Below are positions 11,985 to 22,984 of a stretch of 64,000 nt of DNA, piece by piece (the first letter of the stretch is position 1; each line of letters begins with the position of its first letter). A program made the translations under genes and the position numbers. The notes under the pieces were generated by a model. That model worked only from the letters and a program-made list of their open reading frames with translations. It had not been told where the DNA came from and did no database searches. Source of the stretch: Siphonodentalium dalli (Eukaryota; Mollusca; Scaphopoda; Gadilida; Siphonodentaliidae); the NCBI GenBank assembly GCA_032622095.1, contig CP136067.1, forward strand, positions 97,082,707 through 97,146,706, given 5' to 3'.

Positions 11985-13015
11985 CCGGCACTAAATTATT
12001 ATTATCTGAACATTTCCTATGGGATAACTACGCGTTAATGATGCTTTAGTGTAGGAAGGATTAAATTTACTATTTGAACATTTCCTGTGAGATAACTACT
12101 CGTCAATGAAGCTTTAGTCTAGAAAGTGTTAAACTTATTAACTGCTCATTTCCTATATGAATGGGATGACTACTCGTGTAAAGCTTTGGTATAGAAAGGG
12201 TTGAACTTATTAGCTGAACATTTCCTATGGAATAACTAGTCAATGAATCTTCAGAATAGAAACTGTTAAACTAATTATCTGAATATATTCTATGAGATAA
12301 CTACTCATCAATGATGCTTTATTATAGAAAGGGTTAAACGTATTATCTGAACACTTCCTATGGGATAACTTACTCATCATTGTTGATTTAGTATAGACAG
12401 GGTTAAACTTATTATCTGAAAATTTCATATAGGATGACTACTAATCGATGGTGCTTTAGTATATTAAACTTACCATTTGAACATTTCCTATGGGATAACT
12501 ACTCGGCATTGATGCTTTAGTCTAGAAAGTGTTAAACGTATTTTATCTGAACATTTCCTATGGGATGACTACACGTCAATAAAGCTTTAGTATAGAAAAA
12601 GTTAAACTTATTATCTGAACATTTCCTATGGGATAACTACTCATCAATGAGTGTCTAGTATAGAAAGGGTTAATATAATAAGTACAACGTCCTGAAATAA
12701 AAGTACAATATTTTCGGTAAACATTTCAGAAGTTAGTCACCGATTCCCATCAATTTTAACCCTTTCTATACTAAAGGATTCTACCATTCAGCTATAAATG
12801 TATACAATGGAACTATTTGAACATTTCCTAAGGGATAACTACTCGTCAATGATGCTTTAGTACAGAACGGGTTAAACTTATTATCTGAACATTTCCTAAG
12901 GGATTACTCGTCAATGATGCTTTAGTACAGAAAGGGTTAAACTTATTATCTGAACATTTCCTATGGGATAACTACTCGTCAATGAAGCGTTAGTATAGAA
13001 ATGGTTAACGTAATA
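11985..13015 (+). repeat. 68-bp minisatellite, duplication copy 1
   Basis: About a dozen units of roughly 68 bp, each reading TTAA - CTTATTATCTGAACATTTCC - TATGGGATAACTACTCG - TCAATGATGCTTTAGTATAG - AAAGGG, then the next TTAA. The array is interrupted near 12672-12830 by a non-repeat spacer containing a compact TTAA element. Every unit junction is a TTAA (or a decayed version) preceded by AAAGGG, i.e. the outer end of a TTAA transposon. Confidence 0.9.
12760..12871. mobile_element. 112-bp TTAA mini-element within the 68-bp array
   Basis: The inverted tips CCCTTTCTATACTAAAG and CTTTAGTACAGAACGGG lie directly inside TTAA at 12756-12759 and 12872-12875. Its right half is the 68-bp minisatellite unit. 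The equivalent in duplication copy 2 is 15591-15702. Confidence 0.75.
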
Positions 13016-13280
13016 AGTACACAGGCCTGAAATAAAAGTGCGATATTTTCGGAACACATCTCAGAAGTTAATCACCGATTCCCATCTATTTTAACCCTTT
13101 ATATACTAATGGATTCTACCATTCAGTTAGAAAAGGGAGTAGACTATCATTCATTTGGAGTGACGTCCGGAAAAATGTCTTTCAAGGAAAATAAGCAGAC
13201 GACAGATAATACAAGTACAGGAGGAGTCTTATTTACTGGATGGATATGCTCAAGTAATAAGTTGAAATTTGAACTTATTA

Positions 13281-13645
13281 TCCAACATAACCTCGCGCAA
13301 ATATGCGCATAATCGATCTATACTGTGAAATAGTTACATAATGCTATTATTTGATTCTGATATAAGCATATAATGGATTCATAGATGTTATTTCGTTTTA
13401 TGGCGCGGGCCACAGTGAAAACACATGTTAAAGAGTGTACACCTGAAAAGTCGTGGGTTGGCTAACATGTCTAATTTGCCGCACATAATCTGCTTAGAAT
13501 CCCACATTATGAGTCGATAGTGTGACTAAAAATCTCGCATTTTCAGCACATTAGCAACTTAAAATGATACGATTCTTAGGATCTACCTAAACATGTTCTT
13601 TATAAGAAGATTATGTGCTGGTTTTCGGGAGAACAGGCTGTATTA
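13281..13645 (+). repeat. ~365-bp interspersed repeat, full copy
   Basis: It begins CCAACATAACCTCGCGCAAA, contains GGCGCGGGCCACAGTGAAAA and an internal inverted repeat around GCACATAATCTGCTTAGAAT, and ends GGAGAACAGGCTGTATTA. Further full copies lie at 16115-16480 (+), 18664-19032 (-), 43045-43408 (-) and 50977-51345 (-). No coding capacity or clear target duplication was seen. Confidence 0.85.
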
Positions 13646-13824
13646 TCTGAATATGTTCTGAGGTACAATAAGGGGGTGTCGGAAAAAATTGCAGGCACGT
13701 ATACTGATTTTTGACTTTCGTCCCTTGTTGGGACGCACCCACCCCTGTTTAACCCTGTCTTTTTCTAACATCTGTAACATTACTTCGTACTCAGCAGACA
13801 GTTTAAATGATGGAAATATGTACC

Positions 13825-14383
13825 ATTTAAAGATGGATTATCTCTTTAAATAAACAAATTGAAATAGTTGTGTGCGTATAAAATAATAAATATGAATTGA
13901 AGACCCCTGTCCGGAAAGGCTTCTATCAATTAATATTGATTTTATTTCGAATATTTTATTATGAGATTAGATGATTAATTGGGACACTTTATTGGTCTAT
14001 TTTTAGAACAGACCATTCGGGTGATACCATATATCGATAGAGAGCATTCGGATGTTTCTACAGCTACGTATCGAACGTCATGTGTCACAGATTGGTTGCT
14101 TGTATTGTTTGATTCCATAGTTATGAGCGATAAGGAGTCTAATTAACGTTTATGTGTGACACAATTACACAATAACATGTCTGGTCTCTGTTAACAGTAA
14201 CCGCTATTGTTCGTTAGCTAAACAGCCACACCTTTTTAGACCAGACAATATTCGAAATAAAATCAATATTAATCGATAGAAGCATTTCCGGACAGGAGTC
14301 GTCGATTCATATCTAATAGTTTATACCACGGTCACTATATACTACATGTTTACAAAGAGATAATCCACCTTTAAGTGATTAGA
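13825..14383. mobile_element. Inverted-repeat element in duplication copy 2
   Basis: The duplicate of the element at 10905-11462, with only scattered substitutions and no insertion. Arms and core are as described there. Confidence 0.7.
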
Positions 14384-14481
14384 TGTTGGTTAGTTGTGGT
14401 GGTCAGGGGATGTCTATCATTGCAGCATTGATACTGAATAGTAATATGTTACTCATTGTGGTGTAGTTCCCTGAGGCAATG

Positions 14482-14485
14482 TTAA
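14482..14485 (+). other. Empty TTAA target site
   Basis: GGCAAT-G-TTAA-GGTAGCTGAG here corresponds to the left flank before 11564 and the right flank after 11928 in the paralogous segment. It is either the unoccupied ancestral site or a precise excision scar; piggyBac-type excision can be footprint-free, so sequence alone cannot tell. Confidence 0.93.
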
Positions 14486-14559
14486 GGTAGCTGAGTGAAG
14501 GCTAATGTCAACATTGATAGCTTTGTTTCTGGGAAAACCCGCACTAAATTATTATTATC

Positions 14560-15850
14560 TGAACATTTCCTATGGGATAGCTACGCGTTAATGATGCTTT
14601 GGTATAGGAAGGATTAAATTTACTATTTGAAAATTTCCTATGGGATAACTATTCGTCAATGATGCTTTAGTCTAGAAAGTGTTAAACTTATTAACTGCTC
14701 ATTTCCTATATGAATGGGATGACTACTCGTGTAAAGCTTTGGTATAGAAAGGGTTGAACTTATTAGCTGAACATTTCCTATGGAATAACTAGTCAATTAA
14801 TCTTCAGAATAGAAACTGTTAAACTAATTATCTGAATATTTTCTATGAGATAACTACTCATCAATGATGCTTTAGTATAGAAAGGGTTAAACTTATTATC
14901 TGAACACTTCCTATGGGATAACTTACTTATCATTGTTGATTTAGTATAGACAGGGTTAAACTTATTATCTGAAAATTTCATATAGGATGACTATTCGATG
15001 GTGCTTTAGTATATTAAACTTACCATTTGAATATTTCCTGTGGGATAACTACTCGGCAATGATGCTTTAGACTAGAAAGTGTTAAACGTATTTTATCTGA
15101 ACATTTCATATGGGATAACTACACGTCAATAAAGCTTTAGTATAGAAAAAGTTAAACTTATTATCTGAACATTTCCTATGGGATAACTACTCATCAATGA
15201 GTATTTAGTATAGAAAGGGTTAAACTTATTATCTAAATATTTCCTATGGGATAACTACTCGTCAATGATGCTTTAGTCTACATGTAGAAAGTGTTAAGCT
15301 TATTATCTGAACATTTCCTACCTATGGGATAACTACTCATTAATGATGCTTTAGTATAGAAAGTGCTAAACTTATTATCTGAACATTTCCTATGGGATAA
15401 CTACTATCAATGATGCTTTAGTACAGAAAGGGTTAAACTTATTATCTGAACATTTCCTATGGGATAACTACTCACCAATGAGTGTCTAGTATAGAAAGGG
15501 TTAATATAATAAGTACAACGGCCTGAAATAAAAGTACAATATTTTCGGTAAACATTTCAGAAGTTAGTCACCGATTCCCATCCATTTTAACCCTTTCTAT
15601 ACTAAATGATTCTACCATTCAGCTATAAATGTATACAATGGAACTATTTGAACATTTCCTAAGGGATAACTACTCGTCAATGATGCTTTAGTACATAAAG
15701 GGTTAAACTTAATATCTGAACATTTCCTAAGGGATAACTACTCGTCAATGATGCTTTAGTACAGAAAGGGTTAAACTTATTATCTGAACATTTCCTATGG
15801 GATAACTACTCGTCAATGAAGCGTTAGTATAGAAATGGTTAACGTAATAA
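14560..15850 (+). repeat. 68-bp minisatellite, duplication copy 2
   Basis: The same TTAA-bounded units as in copy 1, but about four more of them. It includes the 112-bp mini-element (15591-15702, flanked by TTAA at 15587-15590 and 15703-15706). Units carry independent small changes (CTA insertions, ATCG losses), showing divergence after duplication. Confidence 0.9.
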
Positions 15851-16114
15851 GTACACAGGCCTGAAATAAAAGTGCGATATTTTCGGAACACATCTCAGAA
15901 GTTAATCACCGATTCCCATCTATTTTAACCCTTTCTATACTAATGGATTCTACCATTCAGTTAGAAAAGGGAGTAGACTATCATTCATTTGGAGTGACGT
16001 CCGGAAAAATGTCTTTCAAGGAAAATAAGCAGACGACAGATAATACAAGTACAGGAGGAGTCTTATTTACTGGATGGATATGCTCAAGTAATAAGTTGAA
16101 ATTTGAACTTATTA

Positions 16115-16480
16115 TCCAACATAACCTCGCGCAAATATGCGCATAATCGATCTATACTGTGAAATAGTTACATAATGCTATTATTTGATTCTGATATAAG
16201 CATATAATGGATTCATAGATGTTATTTCGTTTTATGGCGCGGGCCACAGTGAAAACACATGTTAAAGAGTGTACACCTGAAAAGTCGTGGGTTGGCTAAC
16301 ATGTCTAATTTGCCGCACATAATCTGCTTAGAATCCCACATTATGAGTCGATAGTGTGACTAAAAATCTCGCATTTTTAGCACATTAGCAACTTAAAATG
16401 ATACGATTCTTAGGATCTACCTAAACATGTTCTTTATAAGAAGATTATGTGCTGGTTTTCGGGAGAACAGGCTGTATTAT
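16115..16480 (+). repeat. ~365-bp interspersed repeat, full copy in duplication copy 2
   Basis: Duplicated together with 13281-13645 as part of the segmental duplication and nearly identical to it. It is not an independent insertion. Confidence 0.85.
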
Positions 16481-16502
16481 CTGAATATTTTCTGAGGTAC
16501 AA

Positions 16503-17023
16503 TAAGGGGTTGTCGGAAAAAATTGCAGGCACGTATACTGATTTTTGACTTTCGTCCCTTGTTGGGACCCACCCACCCCCCGCGTCCAAATTTTTTTCCG
16601 TTTTCGGCAGTTTTTCCGACCATTTTTGGACACAGAGATTTGCGGGGGAAAATTCACTGTAAACAGCTGTATATGAATATCTGTGCATACTATTAGTCAT
16701 GGATGTTAACATTGACATGTAAATAGGAACAAGTCATTTTGGGGTCATTCGGTCAAAAAAAAAACATGGCTGCCAGCAGCCATCTTGGATTCAAAATTCA
16801 ATGAATTAGCATGGGCTACATTTGTCTGATCATCATGAAATTTGTCATTTATGTTAATATTGACATATAGATGTGTTTTAAGCCAAACTCATTGCAAAAA
16901 CAGTCAAAAAGATTTGCAGGAAAAATATTTTTGAGTTGCGGAAAAAATTGTTTGTTGGTCCTATCGACCACCACCCACCCCGGCATACGTGTCCGGAAAA
17001 AACTTTTTTCCACACCCCCTGGT
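16503..17023. mobile_element. ~520-bp element with short TIRs
   Basis: The left end GGGGTTGTCGGAAAAAA pairs with the right end TTTTTTCCACACCCC. Just inside, CACGTAT(A/G)C and CCCACCC blocks are also mirrored. There is no credible gene: minus-strand frames at 16434-16718 have no domain. Duplication copy 1 keeps only the first ~80 bp (about 13673-13755). Confidence 0.6.
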
Positions 17024-17940
17024 ACAACTACTCATAAATGAGTATTTAGTACAGAAATGGTTAAAAAACATTAACGTTTTAGTAAATACTGGGTATATAG
17101 CTGCCACAGGAAAGACGACATCTAGAAAGCTATAAAGCCGAACAGAGTTTTAACAAAGCCTATACTGTTCGACAATGACAGCGATGTTATTGTATGATCT
17201 AACCAACAACCACCTAACAAACAATAGGGATATCTGTTTTCTCGAACCTAGAAAGTCCGTGGCAAGTCAAGGCTTGTATGACATCTGTGGAAAGACGTGC
17301 CTGTCATTCACACAGAAGTTCTCCGAATATGTTAAGTCAACTCTCTCACAAGAAATTGGGGGGGGGGGGGAGGGCGGGCGGTTGGGTGTCTAATTTTGGT
17401 CAAATGTTACAACAGTTGGTAATTTCATGCCTGGCACAACATTTTATATCACACATAGGTTGAAATTATTATCATCGTTTGAATGTTCAACCAATAATTA
17501 GTGCGGAATATGTTGTTTTAAACCAATATCAGCTTATTTGTTCTACTTTTGGTCAAATTTTCGTCTGAAATGACCATCAGTAGGAAATGTTCCAATTTCA
17601 AGGTGGACACCAACTGGAGTGGGCGCAACGGAGACCCTTTGAGGCACCGGAGGCACGTCCATGGACTCGAACGGTAGACTGAACCACAGTACGATTCATT
17701 GTAACTTGGTATGTTGTTGCTGCTACTGTTGGCATTTTCCGTGCTGGCTACTTAATTGAAACATCGCGTGGGACACGTTAGACCGATTGAATACCATTAT
17801 ATGCTCAATCGTGAACCACCATTATATATTGTTTTCTATTTATTCCTTGGAATATTGGTGGCAGCTACACATGGCCCGTTGTGTGAGGCCTACACTATCT
17901 GTCAGTAATACGTTGTGAGCCCTCTGTCGGCATTGATACC
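17024..17940. other. Gene-free stretch
   Basis: It starts with one decayed unit of the 68-bp repeat type (CAACTACTCATAAATGAGTA ... GAAATGGTTAA). A 13-G run lies at 17358-17370. The short open frames have no domains. Confidence 0.45.
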
Positions 17941-17944
17941 GGCC

Positions 17945-18140
17945 TTTCATATACCTTGACCACACACTGTCACTGACATTTCTCCTACCTTGACCACACA
18001 ATGTGTCTGATATCTCGTCAATCCCACTGCTATATCGTTACCTTGACCACACAATTTCGATGACATTTCGCATAGCTTGACCACACAATGTCACTGACAT
18101 TTCGCCTATCTTGACCACACAATATCACTGACACTTCATC
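17945..18140 (+). repeat. ~38-bp tandem repeat, about five units
   Basis: Units read TTGACCACACAATGTCACTG then ACATTTCGCCTATC with variations. The third unit is longer. Confidence 0.8.
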
Positions 18141-18663
18141 TATAGATTATTCTCGTTATTTTGTTCAACTTCTAAAACTTCCCGTGCTGGTTAACACTTG
18201 GCCCATTGTGCGAGGCCTACACTAGTTTTCATTAATAAATCGCGCAGTCCTTCTGCGGGTTTGGACGGGTGCCCAGATCTGACACGTCCGATGACAATCG
18301 ACTATTGATAAGTTGGCTAATCAGTGTCTCTTCGTTCTATGGATGTTTATAATCCGCGCACACTGTGCACTTATAATATGTCAGTCGTTCGATTGTTCAC
18401 GATAAGCCAATAGTTTACACACAGAATATAACCTCAAACCCCGCTCCAGAAATACAGGGTCGATAAAGTGTCATGGCACGTAGATATGGGCATGACATCT
18501 GCTAACAAAAGAGTACATTCTGGTGTCGTTGGCTGTCAAAATTATTAAAATATGGGTCGAATGTAACAAGTCAGTTGAGAAATGAGAGAAAAGACACAGA
18601 AAAGTCTCATACATGCACCCAATATGCGAAGGGATATCAATTTATGCATAACATATGACAATC

Positions 18664-19032
18664 CAGCCTGTTCTCACGAAAACCCGCACATTATCTGCTT
18701 ATAAAATAACTTGTTTTAGATAGATAACATGCTTAGTATCGCCTCATTTTGAGTCGATAATGTCCTGGAAATGAGAGTGTTTCAGTCAAATTATCGACTC
18801 ACAATGAGGCGATTCCAAGCAGATTGTATGCGGACAATGATACCAATAATCCAACTCACGACTTTCCAGGTGTACGCTCTTTAACATGTGTTTTCCCTTT
18901 GGTCAGCGTCATAAAACGAAATAACGGCTATGAGTCCATTAGTTGCTTATTTCAGAATCAAATAATCACATTATGAACCTATTTAACAGAATAGGTCGAT
19001 TATGTGCGTATTTGCGTGACGTTATGTTGGAC
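18664..19032 (-). repeat. ~365-bp interspersed repeat, full copy, reversed
   Basis: It begins CAGCCTGTTCTCACGAAAAC and ends GTGACGTTATGTTGGA, the reverse of the 13281-13645 copy and diverged from it throughout. The internal inverted arms (CAAATTATCGACTCA and partner) are preserved. Confidence 0.85.
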
Positions 19033-19674
19033 GATCAGGATCCACGGTGATTTTTTTCGCGGTGGTCCATTTTGAACTTGCGTGGAGCGGATCACCATAA
19101 ATCCTGGAGACTGACCGGGCGCATCAAGAATCGACACAAAACAACGAACAGCTCAGAATATTATACGCCATTTCAATTTATTTTACAATTGTATTAACTA
19201 ATTATTGATAACTGGCTTGTCTTGGTTTGTTAATACTTTTAAAATGATACTCCGGTATGGTGATCAAATAGAAATTAAGAATATTCTTGCTCAAAGTAGT
19301 TATTTTTTACGAATATTAATCCAAATTGATAATACACACCGCCATAATTATATATTAGTTGAATGTAATGACTCTCAATGGCGAAATCATTTGTGTTATA
19401 TAGTTTGTCACTGATATTTGCGTCCCGAATCGAGATGTAAATATTTACAATTGAGCGTAGTTCAGACGATGTTTTATATGGAGTGGTATGGTCGATATCT
19501 TTGAAAGTTTCGACGATGTTAGTTGAATGCTACATTCCCCATGTTGGCATAGAGCCTAGGTACTAACTTATCAATTTCACGCACCCGAATAAGTCCTTAA
19601 TATGTCTTTAAATGACAGCGAAAATGACAATTTGTAGAACTACATACAATGCGATTCCAGTTGCAAACGTAGAA
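19033..19674. other. Gene-free stretch
   Basis: A 69-codon frame at 19205-19414 has no recognisable domain. No repeat boundary was seen. Confidence 0.4.
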
Positions 19675-21110
19675 TGCTCGTGGTGATTACCGATGATTCA
19701 TGATGGTGTCACTACGATTCATGTTCGTAGTGATTACCGATGATCCATGGTGGTGTCACTACGATTCATGTTCGTAGTGATCACCGGTGATCCATGGTGG
19801 TGTCGCTACGATTCATGTTCGTCGTGATTACCGGTGATCCATGGTGGTGTCGCTACGATTCTTGTTTGTAGTGATTACCGATGATCCATGGTGGTGTCGC
19901 GGTGATCCATGGTGGTGTCACTACGATTCATGTTCGTAGTGATTACCGGTGATCCATGAAGGTGTCGCTACGATTCATGTTCGCAGTGATTACCGATGAT
20001 CCATGGTGGTGTCGCTACGATTCATGTTGGTAGTGATTACCGATGATCCATGGTGGTGTCGTTATGATTCATGTTCGTAGTGATTACCGGTGATCCATGG
20101 TGGTGTCGCTATGATTCATGTTCGTAGTGGTTACCGATGATCCATGGTGGTGTCGCTACGATTCTTGTTTGTAGTGATTACCGGTGATCCATGGTGGTGT
20201 CGCTACGATTCATGATTGTAGTGATTACCGATGATCCATGGTGGTGTCACTACGATTCTTGTTTGTAGTGATTACCGGTGATCCATGGTGGTGTCACTAC
20301 GATTCATGTTCGTAGTGATTACCGATGATCCATGGTGGTGTCGCTACGATTCATGTTTGTAGTGATTACCGGTGATCCATGGTGGTGTCGCTACGATTCA
20401 TGTTCGTGGTGATTACCGATGATCCATGGTGGTGTCGCTACGATTCATGTTTGTAGTGATTACCGGTGATCCATGGTGGTGTCGCTACGATTCATGTTCG
20501 TGGTGATTACCGATGATCCATGGTGGTGTCGCTACGATTCTTGTTTGTAGTGATTACCGGTGATCATTGTTGGTGTCACGGTGATCCATGGTGTGTCGCG
20601 GTGATCCATGGTGGTGTCGCTATGATTCATGTTTGTAGTGATTACCGGTGATCCTTGTTGGTGTCACGGTGATCCATGGTGTGTCGCGGTGATCCATGGT
20701 GGTGTCACTACGATTCATGTTCGTAGTGATTACCGGTGATCCTTGTTGGTGTCACGGTAATCCATGGTGTGTCGCGGTGATCCATGGTGGTGTCGCTACG
20801 ATTCATGTTCGTAGTGATTACCGGTGATCCATGGTGGCGTCGCTACGATTCATGTTTGTAGTGATTACAGGTGATCCATGGTGGTGTCGCTATGATTCAT
20901 GTTCATGGTGATTACCGGTGATCCATGTTGGTGACTCTAGATTCATGTTCTTAGTGATTACATGTGATCCATGGTGGTGTCACTACGATTCATGTTCGTA
21001 GTGATCACCGGTGATCCATGGTGGTGTCGCTACGATTCATTTCTTAGTGATTACGGATGATCCATAGTATGTCGCGGTGATCCTTGGTGATGTCGCTACG
21101 ATTCGTTTAA
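19675..21110 (+). repeat. 47-bp minisatellite, about 30 units
   Basis: Units read GTGATCCATGGTGGTGTCGC - TACGATTCATGTTCGTAGTG - ATTACCG. Variants alternate between GTTCGTAG and GTTTGTAG and between CCGATGATCC and CCGGTGATCC. Shortened units (TCACGGTGATCCATGGTGTG) cluster at 20570-20780 as a compound higher-order repeat. Unlike the two TTAA-linked arrays, no TTAA element end is visible in the unit. Confidence 0.95.
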
Positions 21111-21253
21111 GTCTATACTGAGCTTTGGTTAATACTGCCATCACCATGTTGATTACAACATAACGCTAACTAATCCTCGCCACTCAAGCGTTTTGTGTTG
21201 GGCGGGTAACCATGAATCACCCCCCCCCATAAAAAACGAAGTGATTTACTTAA

Positions 21254-21677
21254 CCCTTTTAGTGCCAGGGGCCGATCTCATCGGCCCTAATTTATGGTCT
21301 GTAAAGTGCCCTGAAAAATAAAAATAATGTTGTTTTTTTAGGTTTTTTTTTGTGTGGGTTGAATGTTTTGTTTGGGTATGCTTAAGCATGCTATAGCGAA
21401 TTTTAAGACCAACTGAATAAAACATTAGGGACATTTAATAACTCAAAACTATCACCAAGTATTCATAGTAATAATTTTGATGCCCATGAAAAACGTAAGA
21501 TTCCCTGGCAATAAACCTACAAAATAAGCCTGTTAAAGAATATAAAAAAAAAATATTAAAATTGTAAAACATTGTTAGGGCAATGCATTCTCTTATATAT
21601 GCGAGGCGACCTATAAGAGAATGCATTGTCACAGGGTATATGGGTTGATACAAAAATCGGACCTGGCACTCAAAGGG
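21254..21677. mobile_element. TTAA-flanked MITE, second terminal type (TTTTAGTGCCAGG)
   Basis: The tips CCCTTTTAGTGCCAGG and CCTGGCACTCAAAGGG lie immediately inside TTAA at 21250-21253 and 21678-21681. The interior has one shortened hairpin built on GCAATGCATTCTCTTATA (about 21579-21627), the same module as in the CCCTTTACCCAACA family, although the tips differ. It is non-coding. Confidence 0.88.
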
Positions 21678-21681
21678 TTAA

Positions 21682-22400
21682 AGCATCTTTGTTACAGTAT
21701 ACCAAAATACCAGTTATCAGTTGCATAGTCTGCTATGATTGATATTGACATTGCGATCGTATCTATATTATTAAAATCCGCTCCAGAAACACAGGCCGCT
21801 ATAGTGTCAAGGCACGTAGGTATCGACAGGACATATGCTAACGAAAGAGTACATTATGATGTAGCTGACAGTCATACTTCCTAGAAAATAGGTGGCGAAC
21901 CAGGGAATATCTTATACAAAGGGACCGTAACATACCATATATATGTTTACCACTGCGACAGTATGTCTGTTTATAACATAACCATTTCTTAATTTTCCTC
22001 CGGTAATGTTTTGTGACTGTTGTGTCGTTGGCAGTCCAACTTCCTAAAAATGCGAAATTACTGTAGCGAGTTAATCGCTGACAAGTTTTTTTAAAAACTT
22101 CGTATCGGAAAACCCTTGCTGTCGCTGTGATCACCCGGTCTCCCGACAAAGGAAGCAAATTATTATAGTTTTGCCTGTCCCTTTTACACAGATCAACGAC
22201 GTTTGTTGTTTCACCGACTTTCTACCCTGGAAGTAAATATATTAACCTCGAGAAACTCATCCTCGGAGATACCACAATGAATAATACAAAAAATCAATAA
22301 TACAACACATAACACAGGAATAGATATGGCATGTCTGCCCTCGTTACTTGCCATACATGCACATTAACCTATTTAGAGCCGTTCAAGCATATAATTTTTA
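21682..22400. other. Gene-free stretch
   Basis: A 106-codon minus-strand frame (21838-22158) has no recognisable domain. The phrase CCGCTCCAGAAA(C/T)ACAGG, with ATGGCACGTAG-like text, recurs near 18440 and 21780, pointing to an old repeat in this area. Confidence 0.4.
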
Positions 22401-22406
22401 TGTGGC

Positions 22407-22984
22407 AAACCGATATGGGTCGATAAAGTGTCGTGTCATGTCAAATAAAATAAAATAAAATCGTATTTAATATCGGAACGAGTCTGACCGACTCTTACTT
22501 TCAGTTGCTCATGCATGTACTATATATTTCAAACTTATAAAATTTCAGAAACATAATTTCTAACAGCCAGGTGTATATTAGATTTATGAAAGTCCCTAAA
22601 TCCCGTGCATCAATCACATCACCCGGCAAACTGTTCCACAACACTATAACTCTCTGTGTGAAGCAGTATTTTCTTATGTCCGTGTTTTGATGTTGCATTT
22701 GTAGTCTGACTGCATGTCCCCCGTAGGTTGGTATGTTGCTCTTCTAAACAGTGTATTTGAATCCATATTATAATGGTCATTTTGGAATTTATGTCACGTC
22801 GATATGAATCGATAAAGTGTCATGTCACGTCCATATGGTCGATACAGTGTCTTGTCATGTCGATATGGATCGATAGTGTCGTGTCACGTCGACATGGGTC
22901 AATCAAGTGTCATGTCACGTCGATAAGGGCCGTGTCATGTCATAACGATATGTGTTGACAAAGTGTCATGTCAAGTCGATATGG
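22407..22984 (+). repeat. ~30-bp minisatellite split by a LINE
   Basis: Units like GTCGATATGGGTCGATAAAG - TGTCATGTCAC occur at 22407-22440 and resume at 22791-22984 in six or seven degenerate units. The gap is exactly the LINE fragment. Confidence 0.8.
22441..22790 (-). pseudogene. 5'-truncated LINE, C-terminal end of the reverse transcriptase ORF and 3' tail
   Basis: Read on the minus strand, the translation includes DSNTLFRRATYQP, then after a frameshift in a G run near 22715-22725, GGHAVRLQ ... DIRKYCFTQRV - VLWNSLPGDVIDA. This is the conserved C-terminal tail of CR1/L2/jockey-type non-LTR retrotransposons ('..RGH.LKL....IR..FF..RV...WNSLP..VV.A'). Downstream of the stop a (ATTTT)n tail ends at 22441. 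ATGTCA occurs on both sides (about 22434 and 22791) as a possible target duplication. The clade is not resolved. Confidence 0.8.

Larger units (their letters stand above)
10844..13763 (+). repeat. Tandem segmental duplication, copy 1
   Basis: The sequence from TCTAACATCTGTAACATTAC at 10844 recurs from 13764 with very high identity over almost the whole unit, including a 67-codon frame (13109-13312 and 15943-16146) with an identical translation. Copy 1 contains an extra 365-bp TTAA element and fewer 68-bp minisatellite units. It ends abruptly inside the element that is complete at 16503-17023, so the duplication breakpoint lies in that older element. Confidence 0.93.
13764..16570 (+). repeat. 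Tandem segmental duplication, copy 2
   Basis: A direct duplicate of 10844-13763. It lacks the TTAA MITE of copy 1 (the single TTAA is at 14482-14485) and has roughly four more 68-bp minisatellite units. Near-identity suggests a recent event, though a collapsed or duplicated assembly could look the same. Confidence 0.92.

Noticed and set aside
12240-14981. Pair of 62-codon minus-strand frames with KFSDNKFNPVYTKS-like repeats
   Set aside because: They are translations of 68-bp minisatellite units.
13109-16146. Two identical 67-codon frames (13109-13312 and 15943-16146)
   Set aside because: Identity is fully explained by the recent segmental duplication, and their last third is the ~365-bp interspersed repeat.
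19675-21110. CRISPR-like appearance of the 47-bp array
   Set aside because: There are no unique spacers of constant length; units are contiguous and differ only by point changes, and the genome context is eukaryotic.
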